Part shown: positions 48,708 to 57,981 of the stretch, piece after piece | Layout of the letters: every line of letters starts with the position of its first letter | Numbering within the stretch: position 1 is the stretch's first letter | NCBI RefSeq assembly: GCF_011074955.1 | Contig: NZ_WUQJ01000036.1 | Coordinates: forward strand, 1-64,000 | Origin: Marinobacter caseinilyticus | Lineage (GTDB): Bacteria; Pseudomonadota; Gammaproteobacteria; Pseudomonadales; Oleiphilaceae | Reading direction: 5' to 3' | DNA length: 64,000 bases | Notes under the pieces: model-generated | Told to the model about the DNA's origin: nothing | Database searches by the model: none | Seen by the model: the letters and a program-made list of their open reading frames with translations, nothing else | Program-made: the position numbers and the translations under genes

Positions 48708-49367
48708 TTACCGATACCGCCTCGGGTCCAGCGTCAATAAACGCTCCGGATTGAACACCATGAAACCGGTCACCACCGCGCCATTTACAAAGCCCTCTGG
48801 AATCATAAACAGTGGCAGGTAACGCAGATAGCTGTGCACCAGTTCGCTCCAGTCGTAAACTCCAGCGCTCCACAGCAACAGCACCATGACACACCCTGCC
48901 ACGGCCACCGAAACACCGGCACCGAAAAAACCGCAAAAAAAGATGTAGGCAAAGAAGTTTTCAAACGCCTTGTGACGCTCCCACAGCATAATGGCGTAGG
49001 TGACCAGAGCCGGAATCATTACGGTAATAAGTACATTGGCGGGCAACAGTAACCAAGGTTCCCGACCGGTAATAACCACCATCACTGACGCCAACACCCC
49101 CACGAATACAGCCAAGCTCCAGCCCAGCATCAGCGTCACCGCCGTCATGCCGAATACGTGGATGGACAGCCCGGGCGTGACGCCGGCCCGCAGTTGCCAA
49201 AGAAATCCCAGCGCCACCGCCGCCCCAAAAAAACTGTGTTGCAGCGCGGTGTCCGACTTAAGCCGGCTCCAGTCCGCGGTTCGGGCGGCCCGAACTGACA
49301 ATACGGCGAACAGCAGCGTGGTCAGGATCCATTGGGTGCTGGACAGCAAATTCTCGGTCATACCCAT
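48708..49367 (-). CDS. Energy-coupling factor (CbiM-like) transporter permease
   Basis: A 219-residue integral membrane protein with about six predicted helices and CbiM/NikM-like segments (PGLSIHVFGMTAVTLMLGW; YLPLFMIPEGFVNGAVVTGF). Family members import cobalt or nickel or act as part of ECF systems, but no ATPase or T-component is adjacent, so the substrate and partners are unknown. I looked for a cobalamin riboswitch upstream and did not see one. Confidence 0.85.
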   Translation of the reverse strand: MGMTENLLSSTQWILTTLLFAVLSVRAARTADWSRLKSDTALQHSFFGAAVALGFLWQLRAGVTPGLSIHVFGMTAVTLMLGWSLAVFVGVLASVMVVITGREPWLLLPANVLITVMIPALVTYAIMLWERHKAFENFFAYIFFCGFFGAGVSVAVAGCVMVLLLWSAGVYDWSELVHSYLRYLPLFMIPEGFVNGAVVTGFMVFNPERLLTLDPRRYR

Positions 49368-49640
49368 AACAACATCCAGAAAGGCCGTAGAGTTGAGCGA
49401 AACTTCATCAACCGTGCCCCCATTCCGTCGCAGCTACGCGTGTTGACTCTGTAATGCGCCAGGCACGTTCAGGTCCACACCCAGGGCTCTGATGCCAGCC
49501 ACGAGACGGTTGTCACTGGTATTTGAACGGCTTGTCACAAATCCGTCAAATCTCTTCTATAGTTTCAACAGGCACGGGATCGCCTATCGTTTTTATCTGG
49601 CGACGCCTTTAACAAACGAACGACCACACAGGACGTCAAC

Positions 49641-50720
49641 ATGGATAAGTATTGGGTTCGTAATACCGGAGCGTGGGCAATGGGGGCTGTTTTGGCCGTC
49701 ACCCTGATAGGATCGGCACAGGCTGCGGAACTTCGCCTGATCACCTGGGGCGGGTACGCACCGGACGACGTGGTCGCGGAGTTCGAGAAATCGACAGGCA
49801 TCGACGTGCAAGTGACCCTGTCGAACAACGAGGACATGATTTCCAAGCTCCGTGCCACTGGGGGCTCAGGTTTTGATTTAGCGCAACCAAGTCAGGATCG
49901 TATTGTCGGAGTGCAGCGCCAGTTCAACCTGTACCGCCCGATCGATCTGAGCAAGATCAACACCGATCTCATCCAGCCCAGCATGCTGAAGGCCACCAAA
50001 GAATCAACGGTACTGGACAACAACGTCTACGGAGTACCGGCAGTCTGGGGCACCAGTGGTTTGATTGTTCACAACGACGTCGCGGGTGAGGTTCAGGATT
50101 ACACCGACCTGTGCAAACCTGACCTGGCGGGTAAAATAAGTTACCGGCTGAAACGTCCGACCCTGATCGGTTTTGCCTTTGCTATGGGGGAGAACCCGTT
50201 CGCCGCTTACAACGACACCGCTGAGTACGAGAACCTGCTGGCCAAGGTTGAGCAAAAGCTGATCGACTGCAAAGCCAATGTGAAGACGTACTGGACCGGT
50301 GGCGACCAGTTACTGGCGCTGTTGCGCACCGGTGAAGTGAAAGCCGCCATGGCCTGGGACGCTGGGGGCTGGAAGCTCAACGCCGAAAACGCCGACATCC
50401 GGTTTATTGCCCCCAAGTCTGGCGCTCTGGGCTGGATTGATACCTTTGCATTGCCACGCAAAGGCGAAAACGAAGACGCGGCCTATCAGTGGATCAATTA
50501 CGTCATGCAGCCCGAAGTGGCTGCCCGGATCACCGCCGCTGCGGGAAATTTCACCGCCTCCAAGGGCTCCGAGGCTTTCGTCACCCCCACTCTGCGTGAC
50601 GCTTACAATCAGAGCTTTGATCAGCAAGCCCTGGAAAACATCAAATGGTATCCACCAGTGCCGGCCGGACTCGAAACCATCGAAGGCCGCGTTCTGGACC
50701 GGATTCAGGCCGCAAACTGA
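49641..50720 (+). CDS. Extracellular solute-binding protein, spermidine/putrescine type (PotD/PotF-like)
   Basis: A 359-residue periplasmic binding protein. Signal peptide ends near AQAAE (residue 28-30). Conserved segments are LRLITWGGYAPDDVVAEFEKSTG, YGVPAVWGTSGLIVHND and MAWDAGGW. It is the first gene of a potF-like, potA, potB, potC operon and would deliver polyamine or a related cation to the permease. The ligand cannot be read from sequence. AGGA precedes the ATG. Confidence 0.9.
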   Translation: MDKYWVRNTGAWAMGAVLAVTLIGSAQAAELRLITWGGYAPDDVVAEFEKSTGIDVQVTLSNNEDMISKLRATGGSGFDLAQPSQDRIVGVQRQFNLYRPIDLSKINTDLIQPSMLKATKESTVLDNNVYGVPAVWGTSGLIVHNDVAGEVQDYTDLCKPDLAGKISYRLKRPTLIGFAFAMGENPFAAYNDTAEYENLLAKVEQKLIDCKANVKTYWTGGDQLLALLRTGEVKAAMAWDAGGWKLNAENADIRFIAPKSGALGWIDTFALPRKGENEDAAYQWINYVMQPEVAARITAAAGNFTASKGSEAFVTPTLRDAYNQSFDQQALENIKWYPPVPAGLETIEGRVLDRIQAAN

Positions 50721-50793
50721 CCCCTGTATACGCTGCGGGTCGCGTCGGACACGACGCGGCTCGCCGGCTCACCCCCAGGACTGACTCCGACTT

Positions 50794-51951
50794 ATGACAC
50801 CTGCCAATGCCGATCGAAAGTCCGTCGATGGAGAGCCTGTCAATCGAGAGGATGGTGATAGGAACTGCGCCGATCTCGAATGCCGTGGCCTGGTGCGCCG
50901 TTTTGGCGACACCGCCGCGGTTGACCATATCTCGCTGACCATTCCCCCCGGGCAGTTTTTCTCGATATTGGGGCCTTCAGGCTGCGGGAAAACCACTTTG
51001 CTGCGCATGCTGGCCGGGTTCGAACAACCCGACAGCGGCGATATCTACATCCGCGATCAACGCATGAACGAGGTGCCGCCCAACCGGCGCCCGGTCAACA
51101 TGGTCTTTCAGCATCTGGCGCTGTTCCCGACCATGACCGTTGCCGAGAACATTGCCTATGGCCTCAGACGCCAAGGCGTGAAAACCGCCGAGCGTCAACA
51201 ACGGATCAAGCAGGTTCTGGCCCAGGTGGGATTGCCTGAACTTTCCGATCGCAACCCGCACCAGCTCTCCGGAGGTCAGCGTCAGCGTGTTGCACTGGCT
51301 CGCTGCCTGGTGTTGGAGCCGACACTGCTGCTACTGGACGAACCGCTGGGCGCACTGGATTTGAAGTTGCGGGAACAAATGAAGATTGAACTCAAGCACC
51401 TGCAAAAAACTTTTGGCACCACCTTCGTCTACATCACCCATGACCAGTCTGAAGCCCTGGTGATGTCGGACCAGGTGGCGGTCATGCGACAAGGCCGGTT
51501 CGATCAACTGGCCAGCCCCGAAGAGCTTTATCACAACCCTGCCACACCCTTCGTGGCAAGCTTTGTCGGCGACAATAATCGGCTTCCGGGTCGTGTTACG
51601 AGCGTTCAGAACGGCATTGCCGCCATTACCCTGGCCAACGGCCAATCGGTGCAGGGTCGAGCTGCAGAGCCGGGCGTGGCAGCCGGCGCGGCCGTGGATC
51701 TGTTTGTGCGGCCGGAGTCAATGTCGGTGAAGCAGGACCACCCGCAGCAGTCATTAACCAGACTCTCGGCCACGGTTTCCACAACGCTGTTTGACGGGGC
51801 CAACAGTCGCCTTGAGATGCGCGTTGGCGATCAAACGCTGTACGCCAGATTGCCACAGGATGGCAGGCTCGGCGCCTACTCCGCCGGCAGCGTCGCCGAA
51901 TTGAGCTGGGATCCGAGGAGGGCCCCCGTGTTCCTGAGTGGTACGGGATGA
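50794..51951 (+). CDS. potA: Polyamine-type ABC transporter ATP-binding protein
   Basis: A 385-residue ATPase with Walker A GPSGCGKTT, signature LSGGQRQRVALARC, Walker B LLLLDEPLGALD and H-loop ITHDQSEAL, plus a C-terminal TOBE-like domain (from about residue 260). The N-terminal 25 residues are polar and extra. Its stop overlaps the potB ATG by 4 bases. Confidence 0.92.
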   Translation: MTPANADRKSVDGEPVNREDGDRNCADLECRGLVRRFGDTAAVDHISLTIPPGQFFSILGPSGCGKTTLLRMLAGFEQPDSGDIYIRDQRMNEVPPNRRPVNMVFQHLALFPTMTVAENIAYGLRRQGVKTAERQQRIKQVLAQVGLPELSDRNPHQLSGGQRQRVALARCLVLEPTLLLLDEPLGALDLKLREQMKIELKHLQKTFGTTFVYITHDQSEALVMSDQVAVMRQGRFDQLASPEELYHNPATPFVASFVGDNNRLPGRVTSVQNGIAAITLANGQSVQGRAAEPGVAAGAAVDLFVRPESMSVKQDHPQQSLTRLSATVSTTLFDGANSRLEMRVGDQTLYARLPQDGRLGAYSAGSVAELSWDPRRAPVFLSGTG

Positions 51952-52808
51952 ACCCGGTCGCCCACCGCCTGTCATTGTGGCTGCTACTGGCGCCATTTTT
52001 GCTGTGGATGCTGCTGTTAGTGATCGTCCCCCACCTGCAAATGCTCTGGGTGTCCTTCCATGTGCGTGAAAGTTGGGACAGCTCGGTGTGGGGCGTCGCG
52101 CAGTACCAGACGTTTTTCAGCGAGTCCTACTATTGGCGCACCTTCGTTCGCACCGGGGTGATGTCACTCTTTACCACCTTACTGACCTTGATCGTGGCAT
52201 TTCCGGTGGCCTGGTACATTGCGCGCCTGGCCCGGGGGCGAAGCAAAGGGCTGTTGTTTGCCGCCTGCCTGATTCCATTCTGGGCCAGTGAGCTGGTGCG
52301 CACCTACGGCTGGATGATCCTGCTCCGGGAGAGCGGACTGATCAGCACCTGGCTACAGTTTGTCGGGCTCACGGATGCTCCTGTAGAAATGCTCTACAAC
52401 GACATCGCCGTCATGACCGGACTGGTCTACAACGGCCTGCTGTTCATGGTGGTTCCACTGGTGACCACCCTCGACGGGTTGGACGAATCGCTGGTGGAGG
52501 CGGGCTACGATCTGGGTGGCAACAGCTGGACGGTGCTGCAGCAGATTGTCATTCCCTGGACCATGCCGGGGATTACTTCCGGTTGTATTGTGGTGTTTAT
52601 GCTGACACTGGGCAGCTACCTGACGCCGGTGTTGATGGGAGGCAAAGACAGCGCCTGGTTCACTGAACAGATTTTCACTCAGTTCATTACCCGCTTTAAC
52701 TGGGAACAAGGCGCGGCGCTGGGGGTGCTGTTGCTGGTGTTGTCCTCGGCGCTGGTCTGGTTGGGACTGCGGCTCAGCGGACAATCTTTTCGTCGGGTAA
52801 TGGGGTAG
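51948..52808 (+). CDS. potB: Polyamine-type ABC transporter permease (PotB-like)
   Basis: A 286-residue inner-membrane permease with about six helices, opening with a long hydrophobic segment (LSLWLLLAPFLLWMLLLVIV). The ATPase-coupling EAA-like loop is LVEAGYDLGGNSWTVLQQIVIPWTMPG. It is coupled to potA by a 4-base overlap (ATGA) and followed 3 bp later by potC. Confidence 0.92.
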   Translation: MNPVAHRLSLWLLLAPFLLWMLLLVIVPHLQMLWVSFHVRESWDSSVWGVAQYQTFFSESYYWRTFVRTGVMSLFTTLLTLIVAFPVAWYIARLARGRSKGLLFAACLIPFWASELVRTYGWMILLRESGLISTWLQFVGLTDAPVEMLYNDIAVMTGLVYNGLLFMVVPLVTTLDGLDESLVEAGYDLGGNSWTVLQQIVIPWTMPGITSGCIVVFMLTLGSYLTPVLMGGKDSAWFTEQIFTQFITRFNWEQGAALGVLLLVLSSALVWLGLRLSGQSFRRVMG

Positions 52809-52811
52809 CCG

Positions 52812-53672
52812 ATGATTCGCTCCGTCCCCCGCCCCGCCTGGTCCAAAAGGCTATATTTTGCCTATCTGGCGGCATTTTTTGTTTATGTGTCACTGCCACT
52901 GTTGGTCACGGCGGTGTTCTCATTTAACGACGCGCCGTTTCCGTCACTGCCGTGGCGAGGCTTCACACTGGACTGGTTTTTTGCCGACGGTTCCGCAGGG
53001 CGAACGGGACTGTTCCACGATGACAGTTTGCTCTCCAGCCTTGCCACCAGTGGTCACATTGCCTTCTGGGTCACCCTCGTCAGTGTCACGCTGGGGTGCC
53101 TGAACGCCATTTTATTTGAACGACGGCAATTTCCGGGCAAGGAATTCCTTTATATCCTGATGTTGATGCCACTGGTTATTCCCGGGGTTATCCTCGGTGT
53201 CTCGATTCTGGTCTTTTTCAGTGGCACCGCGAACGCGCTGTCGGACACCTGGGGTATTGAATGGGACAGTCTCCGGCCCGGTTTACCCTTGGTTATCATG
53301 GGCCAGGTGGCGTTTATCACAACACTGTGTACCCTGGTGATCGCGGCGCGCTTGCGCAAATTCGACCGTCAGCTTGAAGAGGCGGCCATGAACCTCGGCG
53401 CCACGCCTCTTGTCGCCTGGTTTACCGTAACCCTGCCCTGGTTGCTGCCTGCCATTCTGGGCGCGGCTGCCATGGCATTTCTGATGTCCTTCGAAAACTT
53501 CAATACCACTGTGATGCTCACCGGCAGCGATGCCCCCCTGACGGTGACTCTGTTTAACCGGCTACGGGAAGGTTCAACCCCAGTGCTGAATGCCGTTGCG
53601 CTGTTGTTGATGGCAGGATCAGGCCTGCTCGTCGGTCTGACCCTGCGAAAACCGAACAAACAAACCCGTTAG
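52812..53672 (+). CDS. potC: Polyamine-type ABC transporter permease (PotC-like)
   Basis: A 286-residue second permease subunit with about six helices and the coupling loop LEEAAMNLGATPLVAWFTVTLPWLLP. Order and sizes match PotB/PotC heterodimers. No terminator was found in the 285 bp that follow. Confidence 0.92.
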   Translation: MIRSVPRPAWSKRLYFAYLAAFFVYVSLPLLVTAVFSFNDAPFPSLPWRGFTLDWFFADGSAGRTGLFHDDSLLSSLATSGHIAFWVTLVSVTLGCLNAILFERRQFPGKEFLYILMLMPLVIPGVILGVSILVFFSGTANALSDTWGIEWDSLRPGLPLVIMGQVAFITTLCTLVIAARLRKFDRQLEEAAMNLGATPLVAWFTVTLPWLLPAILGAAAMAFLMSFENFNTTVMLTGSDAPLTVTLFNRLREGSTPVLNAVALLLMAGSGLLVGLTLRKPNKQTR

Positions 53673-53957
53673 GCGCCTTCAACCCTCCGCTACCACGGCC
53701 TCGCCCGGCGGTTCTGTGACCGCACCCTTGTTCGACCGGCTCCGACAAAACACGGACGCAGTTCTCCGCGACAACGCAGTTTATGCCCACCGATGCTTAC
53801 GGCAAATTTTCATCCCTTTACGCGAGCCCTGCGTATGTTGATACTGGTCGGTGTGCCACCGCGAATGCCGTTGTATTGGGGCACTGCACTACTGCACTGC
53901 TAAAAAGAAAGTCACAATGGATCGTTTCTCACGCCGTACATCGGTAAGGTGTTTTGA

Positions 53958-54851
53958 ATGCCTGTGTTATTGAGGCCGTATTTGTTTCCCCTGTTATTAT
54001 TCGTTGGTGCGTTGTGGCCAGCCGGCGCCAGTGCCAACACGAGCAAGCCGTCTGCGGCCCCTCTTGTGATCTGGATGACGCCAAACTTTCCACCCTTCCA
54101 TGTCAAGAATAGCGTTGGTGAGCCTGTCGGCATTGCAGATCAACACCTGCACACTCTGATTCAGCAAATACCGGGATACACCCACACGGTGGAGACGGCG
54201 AACTACCGCCGAATTGTCCGTCAAATCATGGTGCGTGATGACGTCTGCGCACCGGGCCTTGTGAAAACGCCGGAACGACTGGGCAAGATGGTTTTTTCCC
54301 AGCCTTTAATGTCCTTTCGTCCGCCCCAACTCGTTATTCGGTCGGGTGAGTCCAGCCGACTGGAGGATTTCTGGCAGCAGGATGGCAGGCTGAAGCTGGA
54401 ACGCTTGATCCAGTCCGGGCGTTTCAATTTTGGCGTGGCCTCCGGCCGCTCTTACAGTTCGGAAATCCACGGCATCCTGGCACGCCAGCAGGAGGAAGAC
54501 GGCCTGATCACTCACTACGGTGAGGATCAAACTCAGGGCCTGGCCCGTCTGCTCGTCAATCCACGCCATGTTATCGATGGCCTGCTGGCCTTTCCGGAAG
54601 AGGTGGCGTATTTCAAAGCCAACGGGCTATTTGGTGAAGATGAGGTGGAAATGATACCGCTGGTCATGAGCGGGTGGACCGACACCATGTACGCCGCCTG
54701 CTCAAAATCCGAGGTTGGCAAACGGATCATTCAGGAGATCAACAGGGTATTGACCGACAAGGGCCCAGACTACTTCTATCAGCGCTATAAAGATGCGTTC
54801 GCTGATCCTTTCATCATTCAAGCCGACACCCCGGCGCGTTCAGACTTCTAG
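53958..54851 (+). CDS. TIGR02285 family periplasmic protein (solute-binding-like)
   Basis: A 297-residue protein with a signal peptide (LFPLLLFVGALWPAGASA) and a family 3 solute-binding-like fold (VIWMTPNFPPFHVK; VCAPGLVKTPERLGKMVFS; FNFGVASGRSYSSEI). It resembles the TIGR02285 group of uncharacterised periplasmic proteins. Neither its ligand nor a link to the polyamine operon upstream is established. Confidence 0.8.
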   Translation: MPVLLRPYLFPLLLFVGALWPAGASANTSKPSAAPLVIWMTPNFPPFHVKNSVGEPVGIADQHLHTLIQQIPGYTHTVETANYRRIVRQIMVRDDVCAPGLVKTPERLGKMVFSQPLMSFRPPQLVIRSGESSRLEDFWQQDGRLKLERLIQSGRFNFGVASGRSYSSEIHGILARQQEEDGLITHYGEDQTQGLARLLVNPRHVIDGLLAFPEEVAYFKANGLFGEDEVEMIPLVMSGWTDTMYAACSKSEVGKRIIQEINRVLTDKGPDYFYQRYKDAFADPFIIQADTPARSDF

Positions 54852-54916
54852 CGCCCATTCGCAGGCATCCGACGTTTCACCGGGCGCGCCAGCAGGCCCT
54901 CGGTGCCCGGTGGGAA

Positions 54917-56272
54917 TCAGATTCGAATGATGGACTGGTAGCTTGCGACCTCAACCGCAAAGCGTGTTTTCTGGCGCAGGTAGTCTCTAAAGGTTTCCGA
55001 CGCTTCCGGTTCACCATGGATAAGGTGTATGGCAGTGCCGGGGACCAGCGCACTCTGACTGAGCCATTGCTCAATCTCTGCATAGTCCCCGTGAGCTGAT
55101 AAACCGTCCAGCATCTCAATCCGGGCCTTGACCGGAATCCATTCACCGTGGATTTTTACGGTTTCGGCACCGGCCATCATTTTCGCTCCACGGGTACCAC
55201 CGGCCTGGTAGCCCGCAAAAATAACGGTGGTTTTCGGATCGCCCAACAGCCGTTTAAAGTGATGGAGAATTCTCCCGCCCGTCGCCATGCCGCTGCCGGC
55301 AATAATGATGTGGGGGTACAATTGATCAGCCAGCGCCTTGGACGCGTCGACCGACCGGGTGTACAGGGTGGAGCTGCCCATTTGGGCACAGTCGTGCCGG
55401 CTCAATTTATGCTGCTGCGGGTAGTTCCAGTAGATTTCAGACACATCAATCGCCATCGGACTGTCCAGATAAACCGGCAGCTTTGGAATGCGCTGCTCCT
55501 GGATCAAGCGGGACAGCATATATTGCAGCACCTGAGCCCGACCCACAGCGAAAGAGGGAATGAGAACGGGGCCGCCTTTGCTTATGGTGGTGTTGATTAC
55601 CTCAGCCAACTCGGCAAAAGGGTCTTCGACCTCATGGCGTCGGTTTCCGTAGGTGGATTCAAGCAACAGGGCATCCAATTCAGGCAGAGGCCTGGGGGGA
55701 TTCATGAAAATATCGTTCTGGCGCCCCACATCGCCCGAAAATCCAACCCGCTTGCCGTCAGCCTCCATGATAATGCAGGCCGCCCCGAGAATGTGCCCCA
55801 CCGGCTGAAAGTAAAAACGGATATCCCCGACGTTCCTTGGCTGCTCGAACGCTACAGGTTGGAACAGTGCCATCGCGGCTTCCGCGTCATTCTGATCGTA
55901 TAGTGGTTCTGGTTTTTCATGTTTGCTGAGCTTGTGACGTGAGAGGTATCTGGCTTCCTCCTCTTGCAAATGGCCGCTATCGGCCAGCAGGATGGAGCAA
56001 AGTTCAACGCTCGCAAAATGGGTGAACACCGGGCCACGGAATCCTTGCTTGTACAGCACGGGGATGTAACCGGAGTGGTCCAGATGGGCATGGGTGAGCA
56101 GCACTGCATCCAGGGCTTTGATATCAAGGGGCAGCGGTTGTCGGTTACGACGACGCAACCACTTATAACCCTGAAACAGGCCACAATCCACCAATACGCG
56201 TGTGGTCGCCGTCTCTACCAAAAACTTGGAACCTGTGACCGTTTCTGCACCGCCAAGAAAGGTAATTCTCAT
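54917..56272 (-). CDS. MBL-fold/beta-CASP metallo-hydrolase (RNA-processing type)
   Basis: A protein of about 451 residues with metallo-beta-lactamase motifs (FLGGAETVTGS, LTHAHLDHSGYIP, HILGAACI, FSGDVGRQND) and the beta-CASP and Rqc-like C-terminal parts (SGMATGGRI, LDGLSAHGDYAE, HGEPEA). Homologues are annotated as RNA-specificity exonucleases. The ATG at 56272 is favoured by a GGGA site about 9 bases upstream; ATG 56281 is also possible. It is divergent from the Anr-type regulator. Confidence 0.92.
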   Translation of the reverse strand: MRITFLGGAETVTGSKFLVETATTRVLVDCGLFQGYKWLRRRNRQPLPLDIKALDAVLLTHAHLDHSGYIPVLYKQGFRGPVFTHFASVELCSILLADSGHLQEEEARYLSRHKLSKHEKPEPLYDQNDAEAAMALFQPVAFEQPRNVGDIRFYFQPVGHILGAACIIMEADGKRVGFSGDVGRQNDIFMNPPRPLPELDALLLESTYGNRRHEVEDPFAELAEVINTTISKGGPVLIPSFAVGRAQVLQYMLSRLIQEQRIPKLPVYLDSPMAIDVSEIYWNYPQQHKLSRHDCAQMGSSTLYTRSVDASKALADQLYPHIIIAGSGMATGGRILHHFKRLLGDPKTTVIFAGYQAGGTRGAKMMAGAETVKIHGEWIPVKARIEMLDGLSAHGDYAEIEQWLSQSALVPGTAIHLIHGEPEASETFRDYLRQKTRFAVEVASYQSIIRI

Positions 56273-56384
56273 GGCATTCATTCCCAAAATTCACCGGGAG
56301 GACCATTGACCAAAAAACTCACACACTGCGGGAGTCAAAAGCCATAAATTACGGGTATTATGAACCTGAGAGCCACAACATTCT

Positions 56385-56398
56385 TTGAGTTGGGTCAA
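56385..56398. promoter_or_regulatory. Candidate Fnr/Anr box
   Basis: TTGAGTTGGGTCAA matches the TTGAT-N4-ATCAA pattern at 8 of 10 conserved positions. It lies in the shared upstream region of the metallo-hydrolase and the Anr-like gene, 184 bp before the latter's start. Auto- or cross-regulation is inference. Confidence 0.4.
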
Positions 56399-56581
56399 TT
56401 CAGCTAATAGTAAGGACAAAGCGTGCCATGGAACGGTTCTGCTGAGGGCAAAGCCCAGAACCTCCCGAACGCCAAGATTAGCCTGAAGTAAACGTGTTCC
56501 ATTCGTGAATTGGTCTATGGCCCTTTATCCAAACACTCACAGCGCACTCCTGGAACCGCTGTTGCTAATAGGGACATCACT

Positions 56582-57352
56582 ATGAAATTGACTTCTAACC
56601 GCTCCCCCAATCCGTTGTCATCAAGCTGCGAACAATGTGGTTTAAGCAATTTGTGTTTACCGCTGGCGATTGCAGGTGAAGATCTTTCGCGACTGGATGC
56701 TGTGGTCAAGCGCGATTCGATGTACGCCCGGGGCAGCAAAGTGTTTGCTCAAAACGCCCCGTTTACGTCGTGTTTTGTGGTTAAAAGCGGCGCCGTGAAA
56801 ACGTCGATGATGAGCGAACGGGGCGACGAAAAAGTGCTTGGCTTTTACCTTCCTGGCGAAATGTTCGGTCTGGATGGGGTCAATGATGGAGCCTATGCCT
56901 GCTCTGCGGAAGCACTGGAGCGCTCGGCTATCTGTGAAATTCCATTTGAACATCTGGAACAGTTGGCGCGGGAGTTACCGCATCTGCAGCGCTACCTTTT
57001 TCGCCTGATGAGCCGAGAAATTCATGGCGCCGAAGAACTGAGTATGTTGCTCAGCAAAAACACCGCAGATGAGCGCATTGTGTCGCTGTTTCTGACACTG
57101 TCTTCCCGCCACGCTCGTCGCAGGCTTTCCCCTACCCGCTTCTCACTGCCCATGTCCCGGGGTGATATCGCCAATTTCCTGGGACTGGCCGTAGAAACCG
57201 TCAGCCGCGTACTAAACAGGCTACAGAGTCAGCATCTGGTCAAGGTGAATGGCCGCACGGTGGAGTTGCTCGATATTGAAGCGCTACAGAGACAACTGCA
57301 GCAGCCGGCAGAGCCCTGCATCAGTGCGATCAAGTTGATGGATCGTCCGTGA
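56582..57352 (+). CDS. anr: Fumarate/nitrate reduction regulator, Anr/Fnr-type
   Basis: A 256-residue CRP/FNR-family oxygen sensor. The [4Fe-4S] ligands are all present: Cys16, Cys19, Cys25 (C-x2-C-x5-C) and Cys118 (AICEIPFE). A cNMP-like fold precedes the HTH recognition region SRGDIANFLGLAVETVSRVLNRLQ. It should activate anaerobic or microaerobic genes at TTGAT-N4-ATCAA sites. The ATG at 56582 follows AGGGA by 8 bases; an upstream in-frame start adds an unrelated stretch. Confidence 0.94.
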   Translation: MKLTSNRSPNPLSSSCEQCGLSNLCLPLAIAGEDLSRLDAVVKRDSMYARGSKVFAQNAPFTSCFVVKSGAVKTSMMSERGDEKVLGFYLPGEMFGLDGVNDGAYACSAEALERSAICEIPFEHLEQLARELPHLQRYLFRLMSREIHGAEELSMLLSKNTADERIVSLFLTLSSRHARRRLSPTRFSLPMSRGDIANFLGLAVETVSRVLNRLQSQHLVKVNGRTVELLDIEALQRQLQQPAEPCISAIKLMDRP

Positions 57353-57372
57353 CATCGTGGGGGCGCCTAGTC

Positions 57373-57981
57373 TTAGCCCCCTTCATACTCCCTGACCAAT
57401 TCGCCGAGATAGTGCATACCCGCTGAACTCAGGAAATACCGGCTAGCCCCGCTTTTGTGGAGAAAGTGTCGGCTCAACAAGTAATCAATCGCCCCTTGCA
57501 CGCCTTTTTCCAGGCGGGCAGCCCGCAGCATGTCCTGATACTCATCGTCTGCCCCGATGGCAATGATGTCATCCTCTTTAAGGCCGGCGTCCGCCCGACC
57601 AAGAAACTCCAGGTCGCGGCCAGAGCGGGCGAAATACCGGCCAATAATCAGCAGAATCACCTGGACCCGGAAGGCATTTTCGTCGTGTTCTTCGGTTTCG
57701 TCATCGGTATTCTCACGCAGGTAGAAAAACGCACCCTGCTCATTGAACATCAGCTCAAAGCCCAGATGCTCATAGAACTTGCGGAAGTGGCTAAGGTGAT
57801 TGTACAGCACGTTATACAGCCGGTTATCTTCCAACGCCCCAAGGTGGGGGTTGAACATATCCCGCAAGATAACGCGGCCTGCGACCAGCTCGCGGTATAC
57901 GGCGGTTGAGTCGCGCGGTAAAACGCCTTCAAAACCCGTGTGTGGTTGGTCGGCGAGCGCTGATGGTTCAATGTCCTGCAT
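57373..57981 (-). CDS. mksE: Condensin-like complex subunit MksE (JetB/KITE type)
   Basis: A 202-residue winged-helix KITE-type subunit with the MksE-like core LYNVLYNHLSHFRKFYEHLGFELMFNEQGAFFYLRENTD (in two segments, residues about 50-90) and a C-terminal LSRHFLHKSGASRYFLSSAGMHYLGELV. It would bind the kleisin MksF in the MksBEF condensin. It is the last gene of the operon: its ATG lies inside mksF, 14 bases before the mksF stop. It is convergent with anr. Confidence 0.88.
   Translation of the reverse strand: MQDIEPSALADQPHTGFEGVLPRDSTAVYRELVAGRVILRDMFNPHLGALEDNRLYNVLYNHLSHFRKFYEHLGFELMFNEQGAFFYLRENTDDETEEHDENAFRVQVILLIIGRYFARSGRDLEFLGRADAGLKEDDIIAIGADDEYQDMLRAARLEKGVQGAIDYLLSRHFLHKSGASRYFLSSAGMHYLGELVREYEGG

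Noticed and set aside
49368..49640. Cobalamin riboswitch upstream of the CbiM-like gene
   Set aside because: I looked for the conserved B12-box and associated core and did not find a convincing match in this direction.
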